DNA of 64,000 bases from Aquisediminimonas profunda (GTDB lineage: Bacteria; Pseudomonadota; Alphaproteobacteria; Sphingomonadales; Sphingomonadaceae), in the NCBI RefSeq assembly GCF_019443285.1, contig NZ_CP080327.1:434001-498000 (forward strand), read 5' to 3'. Shown here piece after piece: positions 35,823 through 45,010 of the stretch; position 1 is the stretch's first letter; each line of letters opens with the position of its first letter. The translations under genes were made by a program, and so were the position numbers. The notes under the pieces are model-generated. The model had not been told where the DNA came from and did not search any database. It saw nothing but the letters and a program-made list of their open reading frames with translations.

Positions 35823-36893
35823 TCAGATACCGTGTTCATCCTCTTGCGTGATTTCAGCCAGCTTGCCCTCTACCATTTGCTTGCCGGCCGTGGCCTTGCG
35901 ATACGGTTCAAAGCTTTTGCGATCAGCGTCGAACACCATGTCCCACGCGATATCAGGGCCGCGGAAGATGGGAGGGGCGTTGTTGGCCCACAGTAGCGAA
36001 CCGAAGCGGAAGTCCCACGCGCGGGGCACCCAGTTGTCATCCAGATAATCGGTGTCAGCGTGGTATTCCGCCTCGCCGCCTTTGCCGGGGATGTCACAAT
36101 AGTAATAGATCGCGCTGGAAATGCGGTGGCGCGAAATGCCGCCGCTGCTGTTCATGCTCTCGTTCTTCCAGCCCTTTTCCGCCATCAGATTCGCGCCGAG
36201 CATCACCTCGTCGATATCGTCCATGCCAAAGGCGATATGCATGAATTTGAAGACATCGGGCGCAAACGGCAGATCGCAGTTGACCCAGAACATCGAATGA
36301 TGCTCGTACGTGCCGTCCGCGCGACCGAAAATGCCCACGCCTTTGCTGTGATCGACATAGCGGAAGCCCAGATGACGCTCGTAAAATTCAAAGCTGGTCA
36401 CGTAGTCCGGCGAGAAAAACACAACATGATTGATCGTTTTGGGGATCGCCTTGTGCCGCCAGATACGGTGCTGGTTGAAACGCGGATAAGCGCCCGGTGT
36501 ATTGACCGGGCTGGATTCACTGACAACCTGTTGCTTATCCCAGACCCGCAGCGCGATGGGCTGGCCGTCGGGGCAGGTGGCGCGAACCGTGCCATCGGCA
36601 TCGCGAGTGACGGTCACTTCGCTGGCTAGGCTGGCGGCGATCTTATCCAGATTTTCGGCAGTATCGACGCCCCAAACCGTTAACTTCACCCCATTGCCCT
36701 GGAAAGGATCGGGAGTTGGCAAGCGGCCATCGCCATGGGCCAGCACGATGACGCGGCTGCCTGATGCCAGCCGGAACACCGCCTCGCTGCCGGTGACCGA
36801 TTCCACAGGTAGGCCAAAATCTGTCCAGAAACGCGCATTTTCCGCCACGTTGTCCACGCCGAATAGCACACTCTCCACGCCTAGAATGCTCAT
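35823..36893 (-). CDS. Two-domain VOC protein, extradiol-dioxygenase-like
   Basis: The 356-residue product has a degenerate N-terminal VOC half (1-130) and a C-terminal half with the ligand set His156 (INHVVFF), His219 (FMHIAF) and Glu274/276 (GGEAEYHAD). This fits an Fe(II) or Mn(II) dioxygenase of the type I extradiol fold, longer than BphC. It lies downstream of a LysR gene and convergent with the FAH/hydrolase pair, so it may supply their substrate. Confidence 0.85.
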   Translation of the reverse strand: MSILGVESVLFGVDNVAENARFWTDFGLPVESVTGSEAVFRLASGSRVIVLAHGDGRLPTPDPFQGNGVKLTVWGVDTAENLDKIAASLASEVTVTRDADGTVRATCPDGQPIALRVWDKQQVVSESSPVNTPGAYPRFNQHRIWRHKAIPKTINHVVFFSPDYVTSFEFYERHLGFRYVDHSKGVGIFGRADGTYEHHSMFWVNCDLPFAPDVFKFMHIAFGMDDIDEVMLGANLMAEKGWKNESMNSSGGISRHRISSAIYYYCDIPGKGGEAEYHADTDYLDDNWVPRAWDFRFGSLLWANNAPPIFRGPDIAWDMVFDADRKSFEPYRKATAGKQMVEGKLAEITQEDEHGI

Positions 36894-37080
36894 ACAATAT
36901 TCTCCGAAATTCTGCGCCTTATGTAGGCGGGAAACCCTGCCGAGAAACGCATAACATCGGATGCGAGCTATCGGTTTGGTTGAAGCCTGGTCAGGCGATC
37001 CGCAAGGCAGGCGTCAGAGGCTTGCGCCGATGCGGTCTGTCACGTCGGCCAGATCGCCTAGGAATGGAGGATGGTCCGTA

Positions 37081-38079
37081 CTAGCGCCCTGTCGGCAAAT
37101 GATGCCGAAATTGCTCGGCGATCTCCTCGCGACGCGCCTCGGCGAAGGGAATGACCGTGCCATGCCCGACCTCCTCGCTTTCCGCGGCAAAGACTGCAAG
37201 CCGTTCAACCACCCAACGGAGCGCCCGATCATTGTTGTTTGAAATATGCCACTGGATCGTCTCGCGGATGGGCGGGATGGCGAAGGGCATTTCGCGTATC
37301 ACCAGATTGCCCGAGGCCACGACTTGCTCCGCCAGACGACGGTGCATGGTGGCAATGCGCCGTGTGCCCAGCACCAGCGCGGTCTGTGACAAGAATGTAG
37401 GTGCCACGACTTCAATGCGGCGCTGGGCTTTTTGCCGACGCACGAACCAGTCGTCGAAGGTAGGCACACGGCTCTTGCCGAAGCGCGCGGTCACATGGCC
37501 CAGCGCAAAATATTTCTCGCGGGTCATGTCTCCCTCCATCGCCGGATTGGCGGCATCGCCAACCACCACATAATCGTCTTCAAACAGCACCTGGCTTGGC
37601 TGATCCACGCTTATGGAATAATCGATTGTCAGCAAGAGATCGATCTGACGCCGCTCAAGCGCCTCGCCCGGATTGTCGTTCATGGGCTGGATTTCAAAAC
37701 GCAGGGCCGGAGCCTCCTTTTCCAGCATCGCCAGCGCACGCGCGAGCAAGACCTGCGTGGAATAATCGCTGGCCATCAAGCGCACCTGCCTGTCGTGTGT
37801 TGCAGGGTCGAACAGAGGCGCAGTGGTAATGGGGTTACGGATCTGTTCAAGGACGAGGCGTACGGGCTCAATTAATCCCTCCGCTCGCGCGGTTAACACC
37901 ATCCCGCGGCCTTTGAGCACAAGCAAATCATCGCCGAAATATTCGCGCAAACGCCCCAGGGCGCTTGAAGTAGCCGATTGCGAAAGACAGAGTCTGTCGG
38001 CGGCTAAACTGACGTTCCTCTCCTCAAGCAGTACATCGAGCGCGGCCAGCAAATTGAGGTCGAGGCGTTCGAAACGCAT
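37081..38079 (-). CDS. LysR-family regulator (NodD-like N-terminus)
   Basis: Start ATG 38079 begins RFERLDLNLLAALDVLLEE; GGGGAAAA lies upstream and the frame is open to 38094. The 332-residue product has the winged helix (VSLAADRLCLSQSATSSALGRLREYFGDDLL) and a substrate-binding domain. It resembles the LysR at 45011. It diverges from the FAD monooxygenase at 38256 across an inverted repeat, so it probably controls that gene and itself. Confidence 0.94.
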   Translation of the reverse strand: MRFERLDLNLLAALDVLLEERNVSLAADRLCLSQSATSSALGRLREYFGDDLLVLKGRGMVLTARAEGLIEPVRLVLEQIRNPITTAPLFDPATHDRQVRLMASDYSTQVLLARALAMLEKEAPALRFEIQPMNDNPGEALERRQIDLLLTIDYSISVDQPSQVLFEDDYVVVGDAANPAMEGDMTREKYFALGHVTARFGKSRVPTFDDWFVRRQKAQRRIEVVAPTFLSQTALVLGTRRIATMHRRLAEQVVASGNLVIREMPFAIPPIRETIQWHISNNNDRALRWVVERLAVFAAESEEVGHGTVIPFAEARREEIAEQFRHHLPTGR

Positions 38080-38184
38080 AGCAGTTTTCCCCATTTACGC
38101 GTCAGGAGCGGGCTGGCTGCCAAAGTACCAAGATCGGCCTCATTTGCCTAGCCCACGAAGCCGCTGAAAGCTGTCAGCGTTCAG

Positions 38185-38209
38185 CGATAGTATAGATAGG
38201 CAGCTATCG
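38185..38209. promoter_or_regulatory. Candidate LysR binding site
   Basis: CGATAG and CTATCG are inverted arms separated by 13 bases (TATAGATAGGCAG), in the 176-base gap between the LysR gene and the FAD monooxygenase. Position and dyad form fit a LysR recognition site. Confidence 0.5.
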
Positions 38210-38255
38210 AACATTCGGATTTGCCTCCTGGCAAGCGATCGATAAGCCATGCGGT

Positions 38256-39395
38256 ATGACGCGGGAGAACATTAGCAGCGTTCACGAGGCGCTTATTGTT
38301 GGCGGCGGGATTGGCGGCATGGCTGCGGCAATCGCGCTGTCGGAGCGCGGCGTGAAGGTGGACATCATCGACATCGACCCCCATTGGCGGGTCTATGGCG
38401 CGGGAATAACCATCACCGGGCCAACCTTGCGTGCCTATCGGCGGCTTGGCTTGCTTGAGGAGATCAAGGCGCAAGGAGCGATCACTACGAAAACGCGCCT
38501 GTTCAAATATGACGGAACGCAACTTCACGACCTTGAGGAACCGGTTATCGAGGAAGGTCTGCCCGCCACGGGCGGCATCATGCGCCCCGTGCTTCACCAA
38601 ATCATGCAGGCGCGGGTCAAGGAACTGGGTATATACGTGCGGCTGGGGCTCACGGTGTCGGCCGCAGTCAATGCTGGTGATGGTGTCGATGTCACTCTTT
38701 CCGATGGCACCCATGGGCGCTATGATCTGGTGGTCGGCTCGGACAGCGTGTTTTCAGGCATGCGCGAACTGGCCTTCCCGCACATGGGGCCTGCGGTGCC
38801 GACCGGGCAGGCTTGTTGGCGCATCTCGATCGCAAGGCCGCCGGAGCTGGAATTCGGCGAATTCTACCTCGGAAGCGTCAACCCCTGCGGTATCACCGCC
38901 TGTGCGCCCGATCAGGTCTATATGTGGATGCTGACCGCCCATGAGGAGCGCGAGCGCTTTATGGACGAGGAAGAACTTTACACCGAGCTCAAGCGCCTGC
39001 TGGCCGATTTCGGCGGCAATGCCGGCTGGATCCGCGACAATATGACGCGGCAGGACTGGATCAACTACCGCCCGCTGGCCGCTGTGCTTCAGCCCAAGCC
39101 CTGGTATGATGGGCGGATCGTACTGCTGGGCGATGCGGTGCATGCCACGACCCCGCATCTCGCCTCGGGCGCGGGCATGGCGGTGGAAAGCGGGATCGTG
39201 CTGGCTGAAGAGCTCGCCAGCGCCGATAGCGTGGAGGCCGGCCTGCTGGCCTATCAGGAACGGCGCTATCCCCGCTGCAAGGATGTGATCGACTCTTCGA
39301 TGGCGGTGGGTCGCCTGCAGTTGGCCCATGGCGATCCGCGCGAACATGCCCATATTCTGGAAGGCGCGCTCTCGCGGCTCAACGCGCCATTCTGA
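38256..39395 (+). CDS. FAD-dependent aromatic monooxygenase (salicylate/4-hydroxybenzoate hydroxylase type)
   Basis: The 379-residue product has GGGIGG at 16-21 for the ADP of FAD, a middle substrate domain, and GDAVHATTP at 292-300 for the FAD ribityl chain. Group A flavin hydroxylases of this type hydroxylate or decarboxylatively hydroxylate phenolic acids with NAD(P)H. It faces the LysR regulator and ends at a strong terminator. Confidence 0.92.
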   Translation: MTRENISSVHEALIVGGGIGGMAAAIALSERGVKVDIIDIDPHWRVYGAGITITGPTLRAYRRLGLLEEIKAQGAITTKTRLFKYDGTQLHDLEEPVIEEGLPATGGIMRPVLHQIMQARVKELGIYVRLGLTVSAAVNAGDGVDVTLSDGTHGRYDLVVGSDSVFSGMRELAFPHMGPAVPTGQACWRISIARPPELEFGEFYLGSVNPCGITACAPDQVYMWMLTAHEERERFMDEEELYTELKRLLADFGGNAGWIRDNMTRQDWINYRPLAAVLQPKPWYDGRIVLLGDAVHATTPHLASGAGMAVESGIVLAEELASADSVEAGLLAYQERRYPRCKDVIDSSMAVGRLQLAHGDPREHAHILEGALSRLNAPF

Positions 39396-39426
39396 GCGCG
39401 CCATCTTTACCAAAGCCTGAAATGAA

Positions 39427-39470
39427 ATGAAGGCGGGGTGGGATTAGTTCCCGCCCCGCCTTCATGTTTT
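39427..39470. terminator. Strong bidirectional terminator
   Basis: A near-perfect 17-bp stem (ATGAAGGCGGGG-T-GGGA against TTCCCGCCCCGCCTTCAT) with loop of about 4 bases, followed by GTTTT. It lies between the convergent FAD monooxygenase and HisD-like genes. Confidence 0.85.
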
Positions 39471-39539
39471 GGTGCGGCACCCTTTCCCCAATCCCCTTGC
39501 CGAAGGCCCAAATTGGGCGGCCCCGGCAAATCCGGATGC

Positions 39540-40859
39540 TCAGCCCAAAGGCTCGGCGACGCCCGCATAGGGCACATTGCGATGGCCATAGCGGCGCACG
39601 CGAATGTTGGCTTGCTCGCCGTGCCCGGCGAAACCTTCAAGCGCGCACAGGCGCGAGCAATATTCCCCGATCATCGCCGAGGCTTCATCTGTCAGCACGC
39701 GCTGATAGGTGCAGGTCTTGAGGAATTTGCCGACCCACAGCCCGCCCGTGTAACGCGCTGCCTTGCGCGTGGGCAGAGTGTGGTTGGTGCCGATCACCTT
39801 GTCGCCAAACGACACATTGGTGCGCGCGCCGAGGAACAGCGCGCCATAGTTGGTCATGTTCTTGAGGAAATAGTCGGGATTAGCGGTCATCACCTGAACA
39901 TGTTCGGAGGCAATGGCATCGGCGATACTCACCATTTCCGCATCGTCCTGTGCCACGATCACCTCGCCATAGCTTTCCCATGCTTTGCGGGCATAGTCAG
40001 CGGTCGGCAGGATCTCTAGCAGGCGCTCTACTTCCCGGATGGTGGCGCGGGCGAGCTCTTCCGAAGTTGTCAGCAGAATGGCTGGGCTATCCGGGCCATG
40101 TTCTGCCTGGCCCAGCAGATCGGTCGCTGCCAGTTCGGCATCGCAGCCGATTTCATCGGCGATCACCAGCGTTTCGGTGGGGCCAGCGAAAAGGTCGATG
40201 CCCACCCTGCCAAAAAGTTGCCGCTTGGCTTCTGCGACAAAGGCATTGCCCGGACCAACCAGAATATCGACCGGCATGATGCTCTGCGTGCCCAGCGCCA
40301 TGGCGCCAATGGCCTGAATTCCGCCCAGCGCGTAGATTTCGTCCGCGCCAGCCAGCACTTGCGCCGCGACAATGGCGGGGGCCGGCTTGCCACCAAACGG
40401 TGGCGCGCATGTGATGACGCGGGGCACGCCTGCGACCTTCGCGGTAATCACGCTCATGTGGGCGGAAGCCAGCAGGGGATATTTACCGCCCGGCACATAG
40501 CAGCCCGCCGCGTTCAGCGGTAGATTCTTGTGCCCCAGCACAATGCCAGGCAGCGTTTCAACCTCGACATCCTTGACCGATTCCCGCTGTATGTATGCAA
40601 AATTGCGCACCTGAGTCTGCGCGAATTCGATGTCCTTGAGATCCTGCCCTGAGAGTTGATCGAGGCAATCCTGCTTCTCGCGATCAGTCAGCAAGTAGCT
40701 GTCTCGGTCCCAATTGTCGAATTTGATCGACAATTCACGCACGGCATCATCACCCCGCGCCTCGATTTCGGCAAGCGTTGCCTCGACAATGTCCCGAACC
40801 TTGCGATCCGCGCTGGCCCGGATATCGGCCGCAGTGCCGCGCTTGAGATACTCTGCCAT
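39540..40859 (-). CDS. Histidinol-dehydrogenase-like enzyme in a catabolic operon
   Basis: The 439-residue product is a complete HisD-family protein: [11 protein letters not shown], Zn ligands in [11 protein letters not shown] (Gln, His), base pair ASEHVQVM (Glu-His), [14 protein letters not shown] (Asp) and the C-terminal EGFAGHGEQ (His). All catalytic positions of E. coli HisD appear kept. There are no other his genes nearby; it ends a cupin-SDR-FAH-ABM operon. A NAD-dependent oxidation of a pathway alcohol to acid by two hydride transfers is a fair inference. AGGAG lies 9 bases upstream. Confidence 0.9.
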   Translation of the reverse strand: MAEYLKRGTAADIRASADRKVRDIVEATLAEIEARGDDAVRELSIKFDNWDRDSYLLTDREKQDCLDQLSGQDLKDIEFAQTQVRNFAYIQRESVKDVEVETLPGIVLGHKNLPLNAAGCYVPGGKYPLLASAHMSVITAKVAGVPRVITCAPPFGGKPAPAIVAAQVLAGADEIYALGGIQAIGAMALGTQSIMPVDILVGPGNAFVAEAKRQLFGRVGIDLFAGPTETLVIADEIGCDAELAATDLLGQAEHGPDSPAILLTTSEELARATIREVERLLEILPTADYARKAWESYGEVIVAQDDAEMVSIADAIASEHVQVMTANPDYFLKNMTNYGALFLGARTNVSFGDKVIGTNHTLPTRKAARYTGGLWVGKFLKTCTYQRVLTDEASAMIGEYCSRLCALEGFAGHGEQANIRVRRYGHRNVPYAGVAEPLG

Positions 40860-40902
40860 GATGTTTACTCCTGCCTAAAAGGCGTTTGACTGAAGAATTG
40901 CG

Positions 40903-41202
40903 TCAGAACCCGGAGATCACCACGCTGGTGTGTTCCACGGCGGGCGGGCTGGCGAAATAGGGGCCGACCAGCTTGCGCCATTCTCCAAAAGCTTGCGAAT
41001 TGCGGAAATCCCCGACATGAGCTTCGAGGCTTTCCCACGCGACAAAGAGGCGATACCGGCTCGGCTGCTCGATCGAGCGTTCGACGCGCATGTGGTGGCA
41101 GCCTTTGGCCGCCTTGAACAAAGCGATTGCCTCACTGGCCGCAGCCTCGAAGGACGCTTCCTGCCCCGCGATTACCTCGATTTGGGCTATTTCGGTGATC
41201 AT
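40903..41202 (-). CDS. ABM-fold monooxygenase-like protein
   Basis: The 99-residue product has the ABM pattern: ITEIAQIEVIAGQEASFEAAASEAI, then RVERSIEQPSRYRLFVAWESLEAHVGDF. Its ATG overlaps the stop of the FAH gene (ATGA at 41202-41199), so it is translationally coupled to it. It probably acts on a quinol or removes a small reactive product. Confidence 0.85.
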   Translation of the reverse strand: MITEIAQIEVIAGQEASFEAAASEAIALFKAAKGCHHMRVERSIEQPSRYRLFVAWESLEAHVGDFRNSQAFGEWRKLVGPYFASPPAVEHTSVVISGF

Positions 41203-42185
41203 TCAAAAGCCTCCTTGCGCACTATTTTTTGATTGATGGCGCCAAACAGTGGCGAGCCATCGGGGAATCGGGACTCCATGCGCACGCGGTCGCCAAATTT
41301 CATGAAATCGGTTTTGGGCGCGCCATGATCGATCACTTCGATCCCGCGCCGCTCGGCGATGCATGTTGAGCCGACTTCCTTGAAATTGGCGTTTGACACC
41401 GTGCCCGACCCGATGATCGTCCCTGCGACGAGATCGCGTGTGGCGGCGGCATGCGCGACCAATTCATGGAAGCCAAAACCCATAGGGTAACCTTGCACCA
41501 AACCGAAGAGCGCGTCGTTCCATGTCACATGAAGTGGAAGATCGACCCTGCCATCGCGCCAGTGGCGGCCCAGCGCGTCAGGCGTGACCGCGACAGGGGC
41601 AACCGAGCAGGGCGGCTTTGCCTGCACCCAGCCAAAGCCCGTTTTCATTTCAGGCCCCGCCAGCGCACGTAGCGACCAGTCGTTGATTTGCATCACCAGG
41701 CGAATGTGCTTGAGTGCTGCTTGGGGCGTGATGCCCATCGGCACAGCATCGACTATGACGCCGAATTCGCCCTCGAAATCGATGCCCTTCTCTTCAGACA
41801 GAAACGGGATGTCGTCGGTCGAATTGTAAAAATGGCTGGAAACGCCTTGGTACATTAGGGGTGTGCCGCGCGGGATCGGCTCGATGTCGAGCACTTGCTG
41901 CATCAGGTCGCCATGGCTTTCATAAGCGGACCCGTCGAGCCACTGCCATGCCCGGGGCAGGGGAGCCAGCGCCTTGCCCGCCTCAAACGCAAAGCTGCCG
42001 GTTGCAGTGCCAGCCTCGAGCGCGGCGGCAAGGCAGCGCAGTTGCGGCTCGACTTCGCTCCAGCGCTCCAGCGCATCTTGCAGCGTTGTCGCGATTTCGG
42101 AGGCCAGCACGGCGCGGCAATGATCGCGCGAAACAACGGCCAGCGCTCCATCGCGTGTGCTGTTGGGCAAGGTTGCCAGTTGCAT
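41199..42185 (-). CDS. FAH-family hydrolase, paralogue of the one at 33424
   Basis: Start ATG 42185 has GGAGAG 7 bases upstream; ATG 42197 overlaps the preceding stop. The 328-residue product carries the same N-terminal domain (QLATLPNSTRDGALAVVS), the E-x-E ligands in DFEGEFGVI, INDWSLRAL, and GSGTVSNANFKEVGS found in the protein at 33424. Two similar copies in one locus suggest two acylpyruvate-like intermediates or a recent duplication. Confidence 0.93.
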   Translation of the reverse strand: MQLATLPNSTRDGALAVVSRDHCRAVLASEIATTLQDALERWSEVEPQLRCLAAALEAGTATGSFAFEAGKALAPLPRAWQWLDGSAYESHGDLMQQVLDIEPIPRGTPLMYQGVSSHFYNSTDDIPFLSEEKGIDFEGEFGVIVDAVPMGITPQAALKHIRLVMQINDWSLRALAGPEMKTGFGWVQAKPPCSVAPVAVTPDALGRHWRDGRVDLPLHVTWNDALFGLVQGYPMGFGFHELVAHAAATRDLVAGTIIGSGTVSNANFKEVGSTCIAERRGIEVIDHGAPKTDFMKFGDRVRMESRFPDGSPLFGAINQKIVRKEAFE

Positions 42186-42196
42186 CGTTCTCTCCA

Positions 42197-43144
42197 TTAT
42201 TCGGGTTGGATGGCGCGGCGGACCAGTGTTTCGATGGTCCCGTCGTGCTGAAAGCCAAGGCTGTCGCCCAAAGGGGTTTCCAGCGGCGGCTGGCGGGTAA
42301 AGAGCTCCTCAAGCTGGGCCTGTGGCTCCCAACGGACCACCGAGCGGCTTTCGGGATAGAGGCGGCCAAGTTCCTCGATGAGCGCTTCCATCGACACGCG
42401 CAGCGCGGGCAGTGTGAGCGCACGCCGGGCCTTGAGGGCATCGCGGGGAACGCGTGCAGCATGGATAAAGCCGTTCACGCAGGTGTCGACTGAAATCAGC
42501 CACATCGTGCCTTCCGCCGAGACCGGCATGATGAAATCCTTGCCTTCGGCGTAATCGTAGAACATCGTGTTGATAAATGCGGATTTTAGCCGCGCGTCGG
42601 CACCGCGCCGGGCCACGATGCCGGGCAGGCGGATGGCAATACCGTCGATCCAGCCGTGTGCGCTTAATTGTTCAATCGCGATTTCGGCCATCCGCTTTTG
42701 CCCACCATAATGCATGAACGGCACGGGCATCGTGTCATCGTTGATGCGCTCGGGCAGCGGCGGGCCAAACACCGCGATCGAACTGGCGAAAACGACGCGC
42801 GGCGGTGAGGCATCATCCCGCAGCGCCTCAAACAGGTCAAGCGTGGCATCGAGATTGACCTTGCGGGCGAGCGCGTAATTGGCCTCTGCAGTGCCGCCCA
42901 GAATGCTCGCGAGATGGAACACCACGTCCGCGCGGCCATTCAACATGCGGGCTACAACCCCGGGTTCGCTCAGGTCGCCTTCCACCACTCGCACCCGCCG
43001 ATCGGCGGGCGGCGCGGGCACCGAAATATCGGCTAGCGTGAGGGTGATGTCGGCAAAATCCGGTTCGCTCAGCAGCTTGCTGGCCAGCAGCGAGCCGATC
43101 CAGCCGCCCGCGCCGGTGATGACGATATGTCGATGCGCGCTCAT
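42197..43144 (-). CDS. Extended SDR / NAD-dependent epimerase-dehydratase (DenD-like)
   Basis: Start ATG 43144 overlaps the cupin stop (ATGA); the frame is open to 43246. The 315-residue product has TGAGGWIG at 10-17, FASSIAVFG, and the YGGQK pair (Tyr-x3-Lys). It resembles D-erythronate-dehydrogenase-type extended SDRs. It is the second gene of a coupled operon, perhaps oxidising a hydroxyacid or diol. Confidence 0.9.
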   Translation of the reverse strand: MSAHRHIVITGAGGWIGSLLASKLLSEPDFADITLTLADISVPAPPADRRVRVVEGDLSEPGVVARMLNGRADVVFHLASILGGTAEANYALARKVNLDATLDLFEALRDDASPPRVVFASSIAVFGPPLPERINDDTMPVPFMHYGGQKRMAEIAIEQLSAHGWIDGIAIRLPGIVARRGADARLKSAFINTMFYDYAEGKDFIMPVSAEGTMWLISVDTCVNGFIHAARVPRDALKARRALTLPALRVSMEALIEELGRLYPESRSVVRWEPQAQLEELFTRQPPLETPLGDSLGFQHDGTIETLVRRAIQPE

Positions 43145-43626
43145 GGGTGAAGTTCCTCCAACACTTTTCCATCGACGACGACCGGGGTGGCCTCGATCAG
43201 CACGAAGGCGATCCTGCACACCGTGTCTGGTGAGGTGTTGCGCCACAAATGGTTTGTGCCGCGCTGAACGACGATGTCGCCCGCATTCAGTGCGACGATT
43301 TCTCCGCCGTCCAGTTCCAATTCGAGGCTGCCCGAGAGCACGATGCCGTAATCGATCGAAAAGCTGCGATGCATCGGTGAAGCCCTGCCGGGCAACATGT
43401 CCACTATGCGAATGACCGAGCCACCCTTCAGAGTGAGGCCAGCATCGACTGATGCGCCATCATGATCGTCATTATTATCAACCGGGACCTGCGGCGTGGT
43501 CCAAACCAATTGGAAATCGGCCACGCCCATAGCGATGGGTGTCGGCGTCAAGACATCGTTGGACCGCACGATCGAGACGCCCTCGTGGTCATGCGCGGTC
43601 ACAATGCGGCGGAAACTCTTGTTCAC
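43141..43626 (-). CDS. Single-domain cupin protein
   Basis: A GTG start at 43626 follows GGGAG. The 161-residue product is mostly one cupin barrel: GGSVIRIVDMLPGRASPMHRSFSIDYGIVLSGSLELELDGGEIV, then GDIVVQRGTNHLWRN. Metal-type His residues occur in both cupin motifs. It leads the cupin-SDR-FAH-ABM-HisD operon. It could be a small dioxygenase, isomerase or sensor. Confidence 0.87.
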   Translation of the reverse strand: MNKSFRRIVTAHDHEGVSIVRSNDVLTPTPIAMGVADFQLVWTTPQVPVDNNDDHDGASVDAGLTLKGGSVIRIVDMLPGRASPMHRSFSIDYGIVLSGSLELELDGGEIVALNAGDIVVQRGTNHLWRNTSPDTVCRIAFVLIEATPVVVDGKVLEELHP

Positions 43627-43793
43627 ATATCATCTCCCGAGCGGCAGGCCGCCTCCCTTGTGGCGCTGCCCTGAATCGCCGTTTGGTGGCGCCGCCTTGT
43701 ACTAGGAATGAATACGCTTGCAAATAACATTGTCCAGAAAAACGCAACTACTTCGAGGATGAAGCGCCATATCCTGAAATACGGACATTTTTT

Positions 43794-43807
43794 TGCATAC
43801 GCATGCA
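43794..43807. promoter_or_regulatory. Candidate LacI-type operator
   Basis: TGCATACGCATGCA has inverted TGCAT/ATGCA arms around ACGC, in the 289-base AT-rich gap upstream of the cupin operon and next to the LacI-family gene. The rest of the gap (43627-43915) shows no gene. Confidence 0.4.
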
Positions 43808-43915
43808 TTGGGGTTGATGCCGCTGCAAAAGAGCACGCAACTCCATGCGAGTATTACGCCCGATACGGGTTTGCCCTGCCGCAGTCGGTGGGTGCCGGAC
43901 TGAGAATGCGCTTGA

Positions 43916-44962
43916 TCAGAGCTTGGGCTGTCGATGCAGGACCGGATCAACCGGGCGACTGCTTCCGCGCACGATCAATTGTCCCTGCACCACCGCATTT
44001 ACCCGCAATTGCGGATCGCCGCGCACCTTGCGGACAATTTCGACCGTCCGCGCTACCATGTCGACCGCAGGCTGGGTAAATGTGGTGAGCGAGAAGGCGG
44101 GCCAGGCCGCCATGGCGATGTTGTCAAAGCCCACGATGGACATTTGCCGTCCGACATCGATGCCGAATTCATGGCGTGCCACATTGATCGCGGCGATGGC
44201 CATGGCGTCGTTGACGCAGAAAATCGCGTCGGGCGGATTGGGGCTGGACAGCAGGCGGCGGGTGGCCGAGGCGGCGCTGTTGAAATCGAAATTGACGATT
44301 TCGCGCCCGTGCAACCCATGGCCATGCTCGGAGAGAAAAGCAGTGAAGCCGTTCTCCCGTTCGCGGCTAGTGGACGATGAATCATGGCCCGCCAAAAAGG
44401 CGAAGCGGGCGTGTCCGCCTCCCAGCAAATGAGCGGCTATCGCGCGCGCGCCCTGAACGTTGCTGCCAACGACCGAGGATGCGGTTGGCACTGCCGTCGT
44501 ACGGTTATAGAGCACGACCGGAACATTGGCGCGGCGGCATTGTTCGACAAGGGTGGATGACAAGCTGACAGAGAGCAGAATGAGCGCATCGAGCCGATAA
44601 TGCAGCACATCGCCGACGCTCGGTTCGGCCTGCCCTTCGCTCATGTGAAACAACAGCAGGCGCAATCCGGCGCTTTCGAGTGCCAGCGTCAGCACTTCGA
44701 GCGATTCGGCGAAAAACGGATTGTGCAGATTGCCCACCGCAACGCCGACGATGCTCGAACTGCCCCGGGTCAACGAGCGGGCGATCTGATTGGGATGGTA
44801 TCCCAGGCTTTGTGCCGCCTGCAATATGCGCTCGCGGGTTTGAGGGGCAATGCTCGCTCCGGGTGTGAAGGCACGAGACACCGCCGCCTGCGATACGCCG
44901 GAAACCTTTGCGACATCCATGGCGGTTACAGGCGAAGGGACAAACGGGCGCTTATCTTGCAT
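43916..44962 (-). CDS. LacI-family regulator
   Basis: The 348-residue product has the LacI helix-turn-helix (AMDVAKVSGVSQAAVSRAF, residues 14-32, and hinge-type LGYHPNQIARSLTRG) and a periplasmic-binding-protein-like effector domain. Its best nearby target is the cupin-led operon starting at 43626; effector unknown, probably a small acid or sugar-like compound. Confidence 0.94.
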   Translation of the reverse strand: MQDKRPFVPSPVTAMDVAKVSGVSQAAVSRAFTPGASIAPQTRERILQAAQSLGYHPNQIARSLTRGSSSIVGVAVGNLHNPFFAESLEVLTLALESAGLRLLLFHMSEGQAEPSVGDVLHYRLDALILLSVSLSSTLVEQCRRANVPVVLYNRTTAVPTASSVVGSNVQGARAIAAHLLGGGHARFAFLAGHDSSSTSRERENGFTAFLSEHGHGLHGREIVNFDFNSAASATRRLLSSPNPPDAIFCVNDAMAIAAINVARHEFGIDVGRQMSIVGFDNIAMAAWPAFSLTTFTQPAVDMVARTVEIVRKVRGDPQLRVNAVVQGQLIVRGSSRPVDPVLHRQPKL

Positions 44963-45010
44963 GGCTTACTATCGAACAATTTGGCCCGAGCGACAAGAGC
45001 GGGCGCTTTG

